12,489 bases of DNA from Pseudomonadota bacterium (GCA_009936895.1 JAACDS010000302.1:1-12489), one strand, 5' to 3'. Positions 1-6,576 are shown, counted from the first letter of the stretch. The notes: generated from the letters alone by a model not told the origin. Translations and numbers: made by a program.

Positions 1-6
1 CGCATA

Positions 7-882
7 TCACTCAAAACGATCGATAGGCTGTTTGATTATTATTTCTACTCTGCGGTTTCGGGCTCTACCTGCAGCGCTGGAGTTTATGGCTTGCGGTCTA
101 GTTGCAGCGAACCCCGATGCAGTAATTCGACGTGGCGAAACCCCAGTCTCTGTCCTTACTAATCTTCTTGTCACTGAAGCGGCTCTCGATACTGATAGGT
201 CCCAATTGGATGGATAAGCAAATGAATTGATGGGTATGCTATCTGTGTGCCCCTCTACAAATATTCTCCCCTCGATTTGTCCTAACGCTACCCCAATCTT
301 ATCTATCACCCCCACAAACTCGTTATTAAGGTACGCTGAGCCTGAGGAGAACGAGCCACGCTCTCTAATGCGGATGAGAATAGTCCTGTCTTCACTCTCA
401 ACATCTATTTGGCCAGCTTCAATTTCGGCTCTTAGCAGCTTGCGTAGCATTTCTGCGTCTATTTCTGTGTCTTTGACGAGTTGCATCATTTCGTCCAGTG
501 TCTCAACGGCCTCTCGCATATCACGCTCTCGCTGCTGCTCAGCATCGGGTTCACCCAGCCTAAGCGAATCTCTCTCTTGCTCTCTTGTGATCTGTTGGAT
601 GGTTTCAATGGGTGTCTCGTCAGGGATGCCAGGTTGAAAATGAGTCGCGACGACGCTGGTACCTTTGGGAATGTCCTCAAGCGGTATATCCCGTTGTACA
701 CCGAAGGCGTTAATCATATTTGACTGGATTTGTTTATATTTGATTGGATCGAAGTCCGCCACTGACAACAGAACTACAAAAAAGCACAGCAGGAGCGAAA
801 GTAAATCAGAAAACGTTACAAGCCAGCCCTGATCTGGTCCGTCATCCTCTTCTTCGTCTAGTCCGTTAGGATCTGCGTTCAT
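7..882 (-). CDS. motB: Flagellar motor stator protein MotB (PomB/MotB family)
   Basis: This 291-residue inner-membrane protein is the B subunit of the flagellar stator. It pairs with MotA to form the ion channel and anchors the stator to peptidoglycan. A short acidic cytoplasmic tail (1-18) leads into one membrane helix (about 19-42) carrying the pattern TFSD, with Asp26 at the position of the ion-binding aspartate. Residues about 45-165 form a plug/linker rich in charged helix. Residues about 170-285 form an OmpA-like peptidoglycan-binding domain with FVEGHTD (208-214), NWDLSVSRA (226-234) and GRARNRRVEI (272-281). The length is usual for MotB. The ATG overlaps the motA stop by 4 bases, so the two are translationally coupled. 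Sequence alone does not settle proton versus sodium use. Only 6 bases follow the stop before the window ends. Confidence 0.93.
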   Translation of the reverse strand: MNADPNGLDEEEDDGPDQGWLVTFSDLLSLLLCFFVVLLSVADFDPIKYKQIQSNMINAFGVQRDIPLEDIPKGTSVVATHFQPGIPDETPIETIQQITREQERDSLRLGEPDAEQQRERDMREAVETLDEMMQLVKDTEIDAEMLRKLLRAEIEAGQIDVESEDRTILIRIRERGSFSSGSAYLNNEFVGVIDKIGVALGQIEGRIFVEGHTDSIPINSFAYPSNWDLSVSRAASVTRRLVRTETGVSPRRITASGFAATRPQAINSSAAGRARNRRVEIIIKQPIDRFE

Positions 883-1676
883 GCCGCTTCTTTATCACCT
901 TTTCGTGAATCATCGTTTTTTGAAGCTTTTGTCGGATCTAAATAAGCGGCAAGTACGCTTGCAATGACTCGAGGGTTTTGGCCACCTTGAATGGCCATTA
1001 CACCGTCGATGCTTATCAATAAGCTCAGTTTTGAATCATTGGATCGAAACTTGAGTTTGTCAGCGACGGGTAGAAAAAAAACATTAGCCAAGACTGAGCC
1101 CCATAGAGTGGTTAAAAGGGCGGCAGCCATTGCAGGACCAATAGCTTTTGGGTCATCCATATTTGCCATCATTGCCACAAGCCCAATTACCGTTCCGATC
1201 ATGCCAAATGCCGGCGATGTATCACCCATAGACCTCCAAACTTTCTCGCTCGCCGAGTTACGATCAACTATTCCTTTCATATTGGATAGCATCGTTTGTT
1301 TAAGTACTTCCGGCTTGCTTCCGTCTATGACCTGTCGAATGCCATCAGCTAGAAAGTCATTCGAAATTTTACGTTTCTCTAATTCTAAGAATCCGCTCCT
1401 ACGAGCAACATCGGCCATGTCAACAATCTCATCAATCAATTGTTGTGGGTTTTGGGCGCCGCTGCCGAAAATTCTCGCTACAACTCCTAGGGAGCTAATA
1501 AAGTGCCCCATGCTGTACCTCATCATGGTCCCGGCAAGCGTACCTCCGAAAACAAACACGATTGAAATTATTGCTGTATCTGTACCAAAGAACATGGTCA
1601 TTTGGTCTTGCTGCCATATGAGGGCGCCAACCATACCAATGCTCAGAAGCCATCCGATTATCGTAGCAATATCCAT
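879..1676 (-). CDS. motA: Flagellar motor stator protein MotA (PomA-type)
   Basis: This 265-residue membrane protein is the A subunit of the stator that converts ion flow into torque on FliG. Four membrane helices are visible: about 5-21, 31-52, 153-171 and 178-204. The cytoplasmic loop between helices 2 and 3 carries the charged segment (residues 90-103, including FLELEK) typical of rotor-contacting residues. The block GMIGTVIGLVAMM (158-170), then DDPKAIGPAM and ALLTTLWG (186-193), matches the short PomA/MotP/MotA class rather than enteric MotA. Threonines at 162 and 189-190 are kept, as in sodium-driven PomA, but that does not prove sodium coupling. AGGA lies 9 bases before the ATG. The gene is first in a motA-motB operon (4-base overlap) and diverges from the FliK-like gene. 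The C-terminus (251-265) is a charged tail. Confidence 0.93.
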   Translation of the reverse strand: MDIATIIGWLLSIGMVGALIWQQDQMTMFFGTDTAIISIVFVFGGTLAGTMMRYSMGHFISSLGVVARIFGSGAQNPQQLIDEIVDMADVARRSGFLELEKRKISNDFLADGIRQVIDGSKPEVLKQTMLSNMKGIVDRNSASEKVWRSMGDTSPAFGMIGTVIGLVAMMANMDDPKAIGPAMAAALLTTLWGSVLANVFFLPVADKLKFRSNDSKLSLLISIDGVMAIQGGQNPRVIASVLAAYLDPTKASKNDDSRKGDKEAA

Positions 1677-1698
1677 ACAAAGTTTTCCTAAACTACCT

Positions 1699-1728
1699 TT
1701 GGGTCGCTTGTGAGTTTACGAGTATAGT
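1699..1728 (+). promoter_or_regulatory. Weak candidate sigma-70 promoter for the FliK-like gene
   Basis: A possible -35 TTGGGT (1699-1704) and -10 TATAGT (1723-1728) are separated by 18 bases in the 86-base gap between the divergent motA and fliK-like starts. The -10 box is good and the -35 box is poor. I found no convincing sigma-28 (TAAA/GCCGATAA) or sigma-54 (GG/GC) site here on either strand. This is a by-eye call only. Confidence 0.18.
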
Positions 1729-1762
1729 GTAGATTAGATTATTGTGCCGCCGGAGAGCCAAT

Positions 1763-2851
1763 TTGGAAGAGCTCCAGCTGACCTTGACTCCCTCGCGAGT
1801 AGACCAGAGAAATTTCGGCATAATGCTGGCAAATTGGCGAGTTGGCCAAACGATAAGTGCTCTAGTTAGTGACCGAGCGCCTGATGGGAGGTTAATTCTC
1901 TCGTTGGGCGGCCAGAGCTTTGTCACGCCTCGAGATATTCCTGTTCAGCCTGGACAAAGAGTCATGCTTGAAGTTAAGCAGATTGAGCCAAGTCTTGTCT
2001 TGAGGATCGTTAATCAATCACCTATTGGCGGGCTGAGTAGCGGCAAAAGTAGCGAAGTTGAAGGCTCGCTATTACGAGGAGAAGCTCAGGGGTTCAATGG
2101 AATAGCGTCTTTAGTAACTGCTTTAGCCGGAGGCTCAAAATCTCTTGGAGCGTCTAGCATAGTCGACGGAGCTCAACTCACAAAATTGCTGGGAAGCAAT
2201 ATGCTGAGTGCCACTAGTCTATCAGCTGAGCAGATAAAATCAGTTTTCATTCTTTCAGGTATTTTCACAGAGGCGTTGTGGGCGGCGAATAGACCTCTTT
2301 TGGCTGCGCGGTCAATCAAAACAATATTCCTCACTTTCCGCGATCGTGCTCTTGCGGCTCTGGCATCCCCGAATATCAGTGCTGCTGAACGGTCCGCGCT
2401 AACACGTCTCATTGGTGAGATCGACATAGCACTAGGGGTAATCACAAAACAGCAGCTTGCCTCCACTCCCGCTGACACTGGCGTGGCAAAGTGGAATGCG
2501 ACACTTCCCCTGTCTTGGGGGGATCAAATCGCGGAAATTGACGTAGACCTCTGCCGCAAGCCTTGCTCCGAGCCTGGTGATGGCTACGAGTGGAGCGTGA
2601 CATTACAGTTTGAGCTTGAAGCGGCAGGAGCTGTGAAGATATTTATTGAATTGGTTAATCAGCGCATACGAGCTGAGTTCACATTAGTTGAAAAGATGCT
2701 TGGGTGGTTTGATAGGTCGTCTCTTGAGCTTGACAGCATGTTGAGGGCGGTTGGTTTTGAGCAGATACAGTTGAGCGCAATCGCGGCGGAATCAGATAAC
2801 GCTGAAACGGGGCTCAGTAGTCATAAGTTGGATATCGACATCTCCGTATGA
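1763..2851 (+). CDS. fliK: FliK-like flagellar hook-length control protein
   Basis: This gene probably encodes the secreted ruler protein that stops hook growth and switches the flagellar type III export gate. I chose TTG at 1763 (362 residues) because GGAG lies 7 bases upstream (1752-1755). Other in-frame starts are TTG 1742 and ATG 1823. Near the N-terminus a small beta-rich segment (VGQTISALV, LILSLGGQSF, PGQRVMLEV) resembles the start of many gammaproteobacterial FliK-like proteins. The middle is Ser/Ala/Leu-rich. The end (from WSVTLQFELEAAGAVKIFIELV to FDRSSLELDSMLRAVGFEQIQLS) fits the C-terminal Flg_hook domain, in which short beta strands precede an amphipathic helix. The stop overlaps the next start by 4 bases (ATGA). 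That neighbour is an FlhB-tail protein, FliK's usual partner, which supports the call. The family diverges strongly, so the name is inferred from pattern and context. Confidence 0.72.
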   Translation: MEELQLTLTPSRVDQRNFGIMLANWRVGQTISALVSDRAPDGRLILSLGGQSFVTPRDIPVQPGQRVMLEVKQIEPSLVLRIVNQSPIGGLSSGKSSEVEGSLLRGEAQGFNGIASLVTALAGGSKSLGASSIVDGAQLTKLLGSNMLSATSLSAEQIKSVFILSGIFTEALWAANRPLLAARSIKTIFLTFRDRALAALASPNISAAERSALTRLIGEIDIALGVITKQQLASTPADTGVAKWNATLPLSWGDQIAEIDVDLCRKPCSEPGDGYEWSVTLQFELEAAGAVKIFIELVNQRIRAEFTLVEKMLGWFDRSSLELDSMLRAVGFEQIQLSAIAAESDNAETGLSSHKLDIDISV

Positions 2852-3138
2852 CAGGCGATAATCAAAAAACAACTACGTTTAAAAAGACTACCGTAGCCCT
2901 GCAGTACGACCATGCTGGCGCTCCAATCGTGACAGCAACCGGAGATGGCGCTATCGCGGGAGAAATAATTAATCGAGCAAAGGAGGCGGGCGTGCCTATT
3001 ATTGAAGATGCAAAACTTGCATGTCTCCTGTCGACTGTACCTCTCGGAGATGAAATACCACCAGAGCTGTATCGTGCTATTGCAGAGATTTTGGTATTTG
3101 TTTTGAGATTAGAAGCTTCTTTAGTTGCTGAGTCGTAA
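2848..3138 (+). CDS. Stand-alone FlhB C-terminal-domain protein (FlhX-like, EscU/YscU/HrcU family)
   Basis: This 96-residue soluble protein matches only the cytoplasmic tail of the flagellar export switch FlhB. It lines up from TTVALQYD (14-21) through APIVTATGDGAIAGEIINRA (25-44), GVPIIEDAKLACLL (48-61) and GDEIPPELYRAIAEIL (67-82). No membrane helix is present. The NPTH autocleavage site of full FlhB is absent; KKTT occupies that place, so the protein begins about where the processed FlhB fragment would begin. In Campylobacter and Helicobacter a similar short protein (FlhX) can stand in for that fragment. The gene overlaps the fliK-like stop by 4 bases, so the two are probably co-translated and may act together in substrate-specificity switching. 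Family assignment is firm; the exact role is inferred. Confidence 0.88.
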   Translation: MTGDNQKTTTFKKTTVALQYDHAGAPIVTATGDGAIAGEIINRAKEAGVPIIEDAKLACLLSTVPLGDEIPPELYRAIAEILVFVLRLEASLVAES

Positions 3139-3246
3139 ATGTATGTAAGGGGGACAGCTAAGGTTGACTTAGAGACTAAAAATGGCCACCCTTCCCCGAT
3201 AGCGATAGGTATTTCATACGCTATTGAAGCAGGTTGGTGGTCTTGA
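3139..3246 (+). CDS. Possible 35-codon small ORF
   Basis: An ATG immediately follows the TAA of the FlhB-tail gene (TAAATG) and opens a 35-codon frame starting MYVRGTAKVDL and ending AGWWS. It fills most of the 125-base gap before the next gene. The GAGAG at about 3251-3255 serves the next gene rather than this one, and this ORF has no clear ribosome site of its own except by re-initiation. I recognise no family. It may be real, a decayed remnant, or chance. Confidence 0.2.
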   Translation: MYVRGTAKVDLETKNGHPSPIAIGISYAIEAGWWS

Positions 3247-3263
3247 AAAAGAGAGCAAAGTAA

Positions 3264-3776
3264 ATGACTTTCAGAAAAACAGAGCAGTTTGCTTCATTTA
3301 TCAAGCTGGCCGGGGATATCTCTGCCACTCGAATCTTGGAGTTAGGGACAATTGACTCTGCTTTTTTGTCGGAGTTCCTTCGCCATGCGAATTGGTCAAG
3401 CTCTATCAGCCTTCATTGCGTCGATACGGGAAGCGAAACGTTTGATAGCGAGCTTATGAAGGCAGCAGCCAGTAACGACGCAGTAGAGTTTAATCTGGTT
3501 AAGCATATTGGATCAGAGACGGAAGTCAACGATGCCGTTTTAATGGCCGCGAAAGAAGAGCTATTTGATATGGTTTTGGTTTCCGGGGCGTCGTCTCAGC
3601 CTTCGCTGCTTACTGCATGCATGGTTTGCAATGAGATCGTGCGCACGGGTGGCACCGTTGCTATTGCTGAGGCTATTATGGAAAGTGGTTCCATGGCAGA
3701 AGCGGTTCAAAGCTTTTCTGATATATTTGAAGACTCCTTCGATGAATGTCAGCCCGGGATCTACACAAAAAAATAA
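3264..3776 (+). CDS. Degenerate class I methyltransferase-fold protein
   Basis: This 170-residue soluble protein has the layout of a small Rossmann methyltransferase of the Methyltransf_24 sort. RILELGTIDSAF (23-34) sits where the SAM loop should be, SLHCVDTG (49-56) gives the acidic end of strand 2, FDMVLVSGAS (101-110) gives strand 4, and IVRTGGTVAIAEA (125-137) gives strand 5. The key features are weak: the glycine loop lacks its second glycine, and the usual acidic DGDH after strand 4 is replaced by SGAS. The C-terminal strands are short. It may therefore bind a ligand without catalysis. GAGAG lies about 8 bases before the ATG. It sits in the rightward motility-linked group, and its 3' end overlaps the following gene by 35 bases. 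I do not know its function; the fold call is moderate. Confidence 0.62.
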   Translation: MTFRKTEQFASFIKLAGDISATRILELGTIDSAFLSEFLRHANWSSSISLHCVDTGSETFDSELMKAAASNDAVEFNLVKHIGSETEVNDAVLMAAKEELFDMVLVSGASSQPSLLTACMVCNEIVRTGGTVAIAEAIMESGSMAEAVQSFSDIFEDSFDECQPGIYTKK

Positions 3777-4140
3777 ATTGCGGATTAAAGCGCTTAAGCC
3801 GACAGTTTTAGGACTTTTGTTGTGCGCTATAACGCAATCAATGACAGTAGTTAGTGCAGACGCGTCCAACGTAGCATCGAACCCTGGGAATAACGAAGGT
3901 GGTACTGAAAAAACATGGGAGTCTTGTATAAAAGCTGCCGCTGACGCCCGCAGCGAACGAGATTTAACCTTTTTTAGGGGTAGCAGAAGCCTAAGCGATG
4001 CGAAGAGTTGGTTCGTGCAACACAGCGTAAAGAACGAAAAACTGTTTTGCGATGCGGTAGGCGCTTGTAACAGAACTCTGCAAAAGCCAAGGGTTGTGGA
4101 ATCACTTCCCTACATTACAACATGCAACACCTTACCGTAG
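3742..4140 (+). CDS. Small exported protein with four cysteines, unknown family
   Basis: This 132-residue protein has a positively charged start (KNKLRIKALK, 10-19), a hydrophobic core (20-38) and a likely signal-peptidase site after VVSA (A39). The mature part is about 93 residues. It carries Cys62, Cys103, Cys109 and Cys128, which could form two periplasmic disulfides. No lipobox surrounds Cys28 of the leader. I start it at ATG 3742, inside the preceding gene in another frame. A TTG at 3778, two bases after that gene's stop, would give a tighter 120-residue precursor beginning at the charged region and is equally possible. Neither start has a strong ribosome site, which suggests translational coupling. 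The sequence WESCIKAA...LFCDAVGAC recalls no domain I can name. Its stop lies 12 bases from the stop of the convergent PilZ gene. Confidence 0.6.
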   Translation: MNVSPGSTQKNKLRIKALKPTVLGLLLCAITQSMTVVSADASNVASNPGNNEGGTEKTWESCIKAAADARSERDLTFFRGSRSLSDAKSWFVQHSVKNEKLFCDAVGACNRTLQKPRVVESLPYITTCNTLP

Positions 4141-4152
4141 CAAACTGTTAAC

Positions 4153-4719
4153 CTAGTTGGTGCCGTTTTGAACCTGAGATCTAGATAACCTTTCAATTTG
4201 GCGCTGTGTGACATGAGCAAGTAATTGATCTATTTCCTCGTCCTGTTCCCGTGCAAATCTTACACGTACCCAATATCCAGGATTTTCTGAATCAGCTGAC
4301 AGTCTAGATTCTAAAACCGTCGCGAGCATACACAGATTTGTTCCTACGGTATCGAAAAATAAAGTGATTTGAATGTGCTCATCCTCTTCTGCGACTCTTT
4401 CAGAAAAAAAGCCAAGTCCACTGCTACTCAGACTTACCTCTACCAGCTTTTGCGGGTTATTGATTTGCTGTTCATTAACGTCTTCAGTACTAGTCAATTC
4501 TCGTAGAGCACTCTCCAAAACCTCAATTTTTCTGTTGATTAAACTGTAGAAATCTCTGATTTCAGATGATGCTGGTTGCAGCTCCTGCCATTGCTCTTCT
4601 ATTGACGCTGACAGCGCTGAAATCTCGGCCGTGTGCGATAAGGCATTGGCGGATAGATATCTCCAAGCAATGGGAAGCCTATCCTGGATATGATAAAAAT
4701 CTCGGGTCTTCTTACTCAT
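4153..4719 (-). CDS. Non-canonical PilZ-domain protein with helical insertion
   Basis: This 188-residue cytoplasmic protein begins RDFYHIQDRLPIAWR (6-20), the N-terminal strand pattern of PilZ domains, normally RxxxR; here it is Arg6...His10. A stretch rich in Ala, Glu, Leu and Ser (about 25-80) follows and looks helical and partly coiled-coil. The beta barrel resumes at VEVSLSSSGLGFF (93-105), where the usual (D/N)xSxxG reads SxSxxG, then ITLFFD (118-123), MLATVLESRL (131-140) and YWVRVRF (149-155). Both c-di-GMP-contact motifs are altered, so ligand binding is doubtful. The long insertion between the motifs resembles the plan of the tetrameric PilZ protein of Xanthomonas. Its place beside stator and hook genes suggests a motility role, perhaps like YcgR or a structural partner, but this is inference. 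It is convergent with the exported-protein gene. The start has no strong ribosome site. Confidence 0.72.
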   Translation of the reverse strand: MSKKTRDFYHIQDRLPIAWRYLSANALSHTAEISALSASIEEQWQELQPASSEIRDFYSLINRKIEVLESALRELTSTEDVNEQQINNPQKLVEVSLSSSGLGFFSERVAEEDEHIQITLFFDTVGTNLCMLATVLESRLSADSENPGYWVRVRFAREQDEEIDQLLAHVTQRQIERLSRSQVQNGTN

Positions 4720-4950
4720 CTAGCAAGCCCACGGCATTAGGTGTTGCACAGTGTTACCTAGGATAAGCTATTACTAGCAAATTTCCACAACATATGAAGG
4801 ATTGCATTTGTGACTTTTGTTTTGTTGTAGTTACTAATTTCTGGTGGGATCCTTTGTGTAGCCGTACCGTAGGTGGAGAGGAGGGCGCGCTAAAGCTTAC
4901 TCGGGCCTTGGAAGTTTTTGACTGGGAGACTAGAGGCCCGTGCTGCTCGG

Positions 4951-4988
4951 AACTAGCATTCAAGCCACCCCCCCCCGAATGCTTAGTT
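4951..4988. repeat. Imperfect inverted repeat with a C9 tract in its loop
   Basis: AACTAGCATTC (4951-4961) pairs with GAATGCTTAGTT (4977-4988) over 11 base pairs with one bulged T. The 15-base loop contains nine consecutive Cs (4968-4976). Homopolymer runs of this length are slippage-prone. The element lies about 125 bases upstream of the GT10 start. Its function is unknown. Confidence 0.5.
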
Positions 4989-5005
4989 AAGTGCGCTGAC
5001 TTTTT

Positions 5006-5034
5006 GTGGGAATTGGGGAGGTTTCAATTCCCAC
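5006..5034. repeat. Perfect 10-bp inverted repeat upstream of the GT10 gene
   Basis: GTGGGAATTG (5006-5015) and CAATTCCCAC (5025-5034) are exact reverse complements around a 9-base purine-rich loop. A T5 run precedes it (5001-5005) and no T run follows, so on the plus strand it does not look like an intrinsic terminator; on the minus strand it is followed by A5. It could be a leader hairpin, a protein-binding dyad or a recombination relic. Confidence 0.55.
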
Positions 5035-5112
5035 TCAAGAAAGATTTTAGGATTACCATCCTGAGACTTAAAGGGGATATCAAATCATTATTTTCCATCA
5101 TTTGGATAAGCC

Positions 5113-6108
5113 ATGAAAAAAATTGCAGTGATTAATAAATACAATTCCCTTAATCAAAACCAGAAAATGTTTTATGGCGATACAGCCTTGGGTACAAATC
5201 TCAACAGCTTAATGCCACGTTTCAAGAGTGCAGTAGAAAAACTGGGGTGCTTGGTATTTTCGCCTGAAAATTTTTTCGCCGCTTCATGTGCAGATCTAGT
5301 CATTTTTATAGATCCACCAGGAGACGACACCCGACACTTTTGGGATATTACGAAACTAGGTATACCCACGATTTTGATTGAGGCTGAGCTACCTAATTGG
5401 CTGTCTTCGGAGTTAATTGACTTCGAAAGCGACCTAACTCTGACCTACCGGTCAAGGGAGTTTACGAGGAATGCTGAGTATTTCTCACCGTATTGTATTG
5501 AGACAGATAACCGACCAGACCACCTTTTTTCGCCAGTAAGCGCAAGACCTGAGGGTTTTAGTTTACTGGCGACTAATCATTATCGAAATTTCAGTGGGGA
5601 GTTATATTCATATCGCCGTGAGTTTGCGACGTTCCTCACCGTTGAACATCCTGAGCTTTTTAGCTTGGGAGGATTAGGATGGGAGCGAGCAAGCTTAAAG
5701 TCGCTTGGCAGAACTGAAAATAAATTAGAATTTTTACGACGGAGGCAGTTTAATATTTGCGTAGAGAACTGCCACACTCAACCTGGATACGTTACTGAAA
5801 AACTCCTTGAATGCATCTATGCTGGTGCAATACCTATTTATTACTCTGATGGCCATGATGCAGGACTAATACCTGATGACTTGTATATTAATGCGGCTGA
5901 TTTTGAGTCGCCAAAGATGATTTTCCATTATTGCATGGGATTAAGTGAACGGGAGAGAGAGGAGTTGGTTGCGCGGGGTTGGCAGTGGCTAAGTAGTTCC
6001 GATGCTGTGATGTTTCAAGTGAATCATCAAGCCGAGTTGTTGGTGGCGAAAGTGGATCAGCTATTGAAAACTACGTTGCCTGATCATAAGGAAATGATGA
6101 GAAATTAA
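5113..6108 (+). CDS. Family GT10 glycosyltransferase (alpha-1,3/4-fucosyltransferase-like)
   Basis: This 331-residue protein is predicted to transfer fucose or a related sugar from a GDP-sugar to a glycan. The diagnostic C-terminal block is at 213-245: FNICVEN (213-219), GYVTEKLLECIYAGAIPIYY (225-244), the donor-binding motif of alpha-1,3-fucosyltransferases. The residues after it are SD rather than the more usual G-(D/S/A). The N-terminal half (1-150) is a second Rossmann-like domain: IAVINKY (4-10), DLVIFIDPPG (61-70). There is no signal peptide or membrane helix, so the protein is cytoplasmic, as in bacterial members that build lipopolysaccharide O-chains. The length is usual for a bacterial family member without C-terminal heptad repeats. 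It stands alone, with no GDP-fucose synthesis or O-antigen genes in the window. The acceptor could be surface polysaccharide or, given the flagellar neighbours, flagellin; neither is shown. The ribosome site is weak (GGA at 5104-5106). Confidence 0.85.
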   Translation: MKKIAVINKYNSLNQNQKMFYGDTALGTNLNSLMPRFKSAVEKLGCLVFSPENFFAASCADLVIFIDPPGDDTRHFWDITKLGIPTILIEAELPNWLSSELIDFESDLTLTYRSREFTRNAEYFSPYCIETDNRPDHLFSPVSARPEGFSLLATNHYRNFSGELYSYRREFATFLTVEHPELFSLGGLGWERASLKSLGRTENKLEFLRRRQFNICVENCHTQPGYVTEKLLECIYAGAIPIYYSDGHDAGLIPDDLYINAADFESPKMIFHYCMGLSEREREELVARGWQWLSSSDAVMFQVNHQAELLVAKVDQLLKTTLPDHKEMMRN

Positions 6109-6111
6109 AAA

Positions 6112-6576
6112 TCACCTTACTTTTTGAGCACGATGTGCTCGGGTCAGCAGTCGATCCAGTTGATCTGAGAAATGTTTTCTATCGGAGAGCCTCAAGGCGG
6201 ATGGGCCGCCCGCATGTTCACCCGAAGAGCGCATGGTCTCCATGAAATCGCGCATTTGTAGACGCTGCTTAATATTGTTTTCGGTGTATCGCTCACCACG
6301 AGGTGTCAGTACCACAGCCGCTTTCTCGAGCACGTCGGAGGCTAAGGGGATATCCGCAGTGATTACCAAATCGCCCTCGTTAACACGTCGTTCGATCTCT
6401 TTATCCGCCTCGTCGAAGCCACTGGGTACCTGATATAGCCGAACGTAAGGCGACTTGGGCAAGCTGAAGCTGTGATTAGCGATGAAGGTGGTGTTAATCG
6501 CGCGTTTATGTCCCGCTTTCGCAATAACTTCACGAATCATGCCGGGGCAGGCATCGGCGTCGACCCAAATTTGCAT
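6112..6576 (-). CDS. yaiI: YaiI/YqxD family protein (DUF188)
   Basis: This 154-residue soluble protein is an orthologue of E. coli YaiI, whose function is not established. The family mark is the N-terminal WVDADACP (4-11), with acidic residues arranged as in PIN-like nuclease folds. Further conserved parts are GDLVITADIPLA (68-79), LTPRGERYTENNIKQRL (90-106) and the C-terminal DRKHFSDQLDRLL (131-143). The length is typical. GGAG lies about 10 bases before the ATG. It is convergent with the GT10 gene (3-base gap between stops), with no room for a separate terminator. It is a common stand-alone housekeeping gene and is probably unrelated to either neighbour. Confidence 0.93.
   Translation of the reverse strand: MQIWVDADACPGMIREVIAKAGHKRAINTTFIANHSFSLPKSPYVRLYQVPSGFDEADKEIERRVNEGDLVITADIPLASDVLEKAAVVLTPRGERYTENNIKQRLQMRDFMETMRSSGEHAGGPSALRLSDRKHFSDQLDRLLTRAHRAQKVR

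Larger units (their letters stand above)
4720..5112. other. 393-base gap between the divergent PilZ and GT10 genes; no convincing gene
   Basis: The region holds two hairpin-forming repeats, listed separately, and a C9 run at 4968-4976. A rightward frame at 4794-5135 (113 codons, starting MKDCICDFCF) crosses it and runs 23 bases into the GT10 gene in another frame. It is Cys/Trp/Phe-rich, contains PPPP encoded by the C run, has no ribosome site and resembles nothing I know, so I regard it as non-coding. An in-frame TAA (5107-5109) lies just before the GT10 ATG. Promoters for the two flanking genes must lie here, but I found no clear -35/-10 pair. Confidence 0.6.

Noticed and set aside
991..1713. 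240-codon rightward open frame opposite motA
   Set aside because: It lies fully antisense to a well-conserved stator gene, has no family features, and its hydrophobic pattern mirrors the motA codons.
3565..3741. 59-residue upstream extension of the exported four-cysteine protein
   Set aside because: It lies out of frame inside the methyltransferase-like gene and would bury the clear signal peptide.
4951..4992. Integron attC-like site
   Set aside because: GTTAAGT at 4986-4992 fits one core consensus (GTTRRRY), but the matching RYYYAAC core is absent on the left arm (TCGGAAC), and no integrase or cassette array is present.
5107..5112. On/off frame switching of GT10 through the C9 tract
   Set aside because: An in-frame TAA six bases before the ATG prevents any upstream frame from reading into the GT10 frame, whatever the tract length.
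4794..5135. 113-codon rightward frame in the PilZ-GT10 gap
   Set aside because: It has odd Cys/Trp/Phe-rich composition, no ribosome site, overlaps the GT10 start, and resembles no family.
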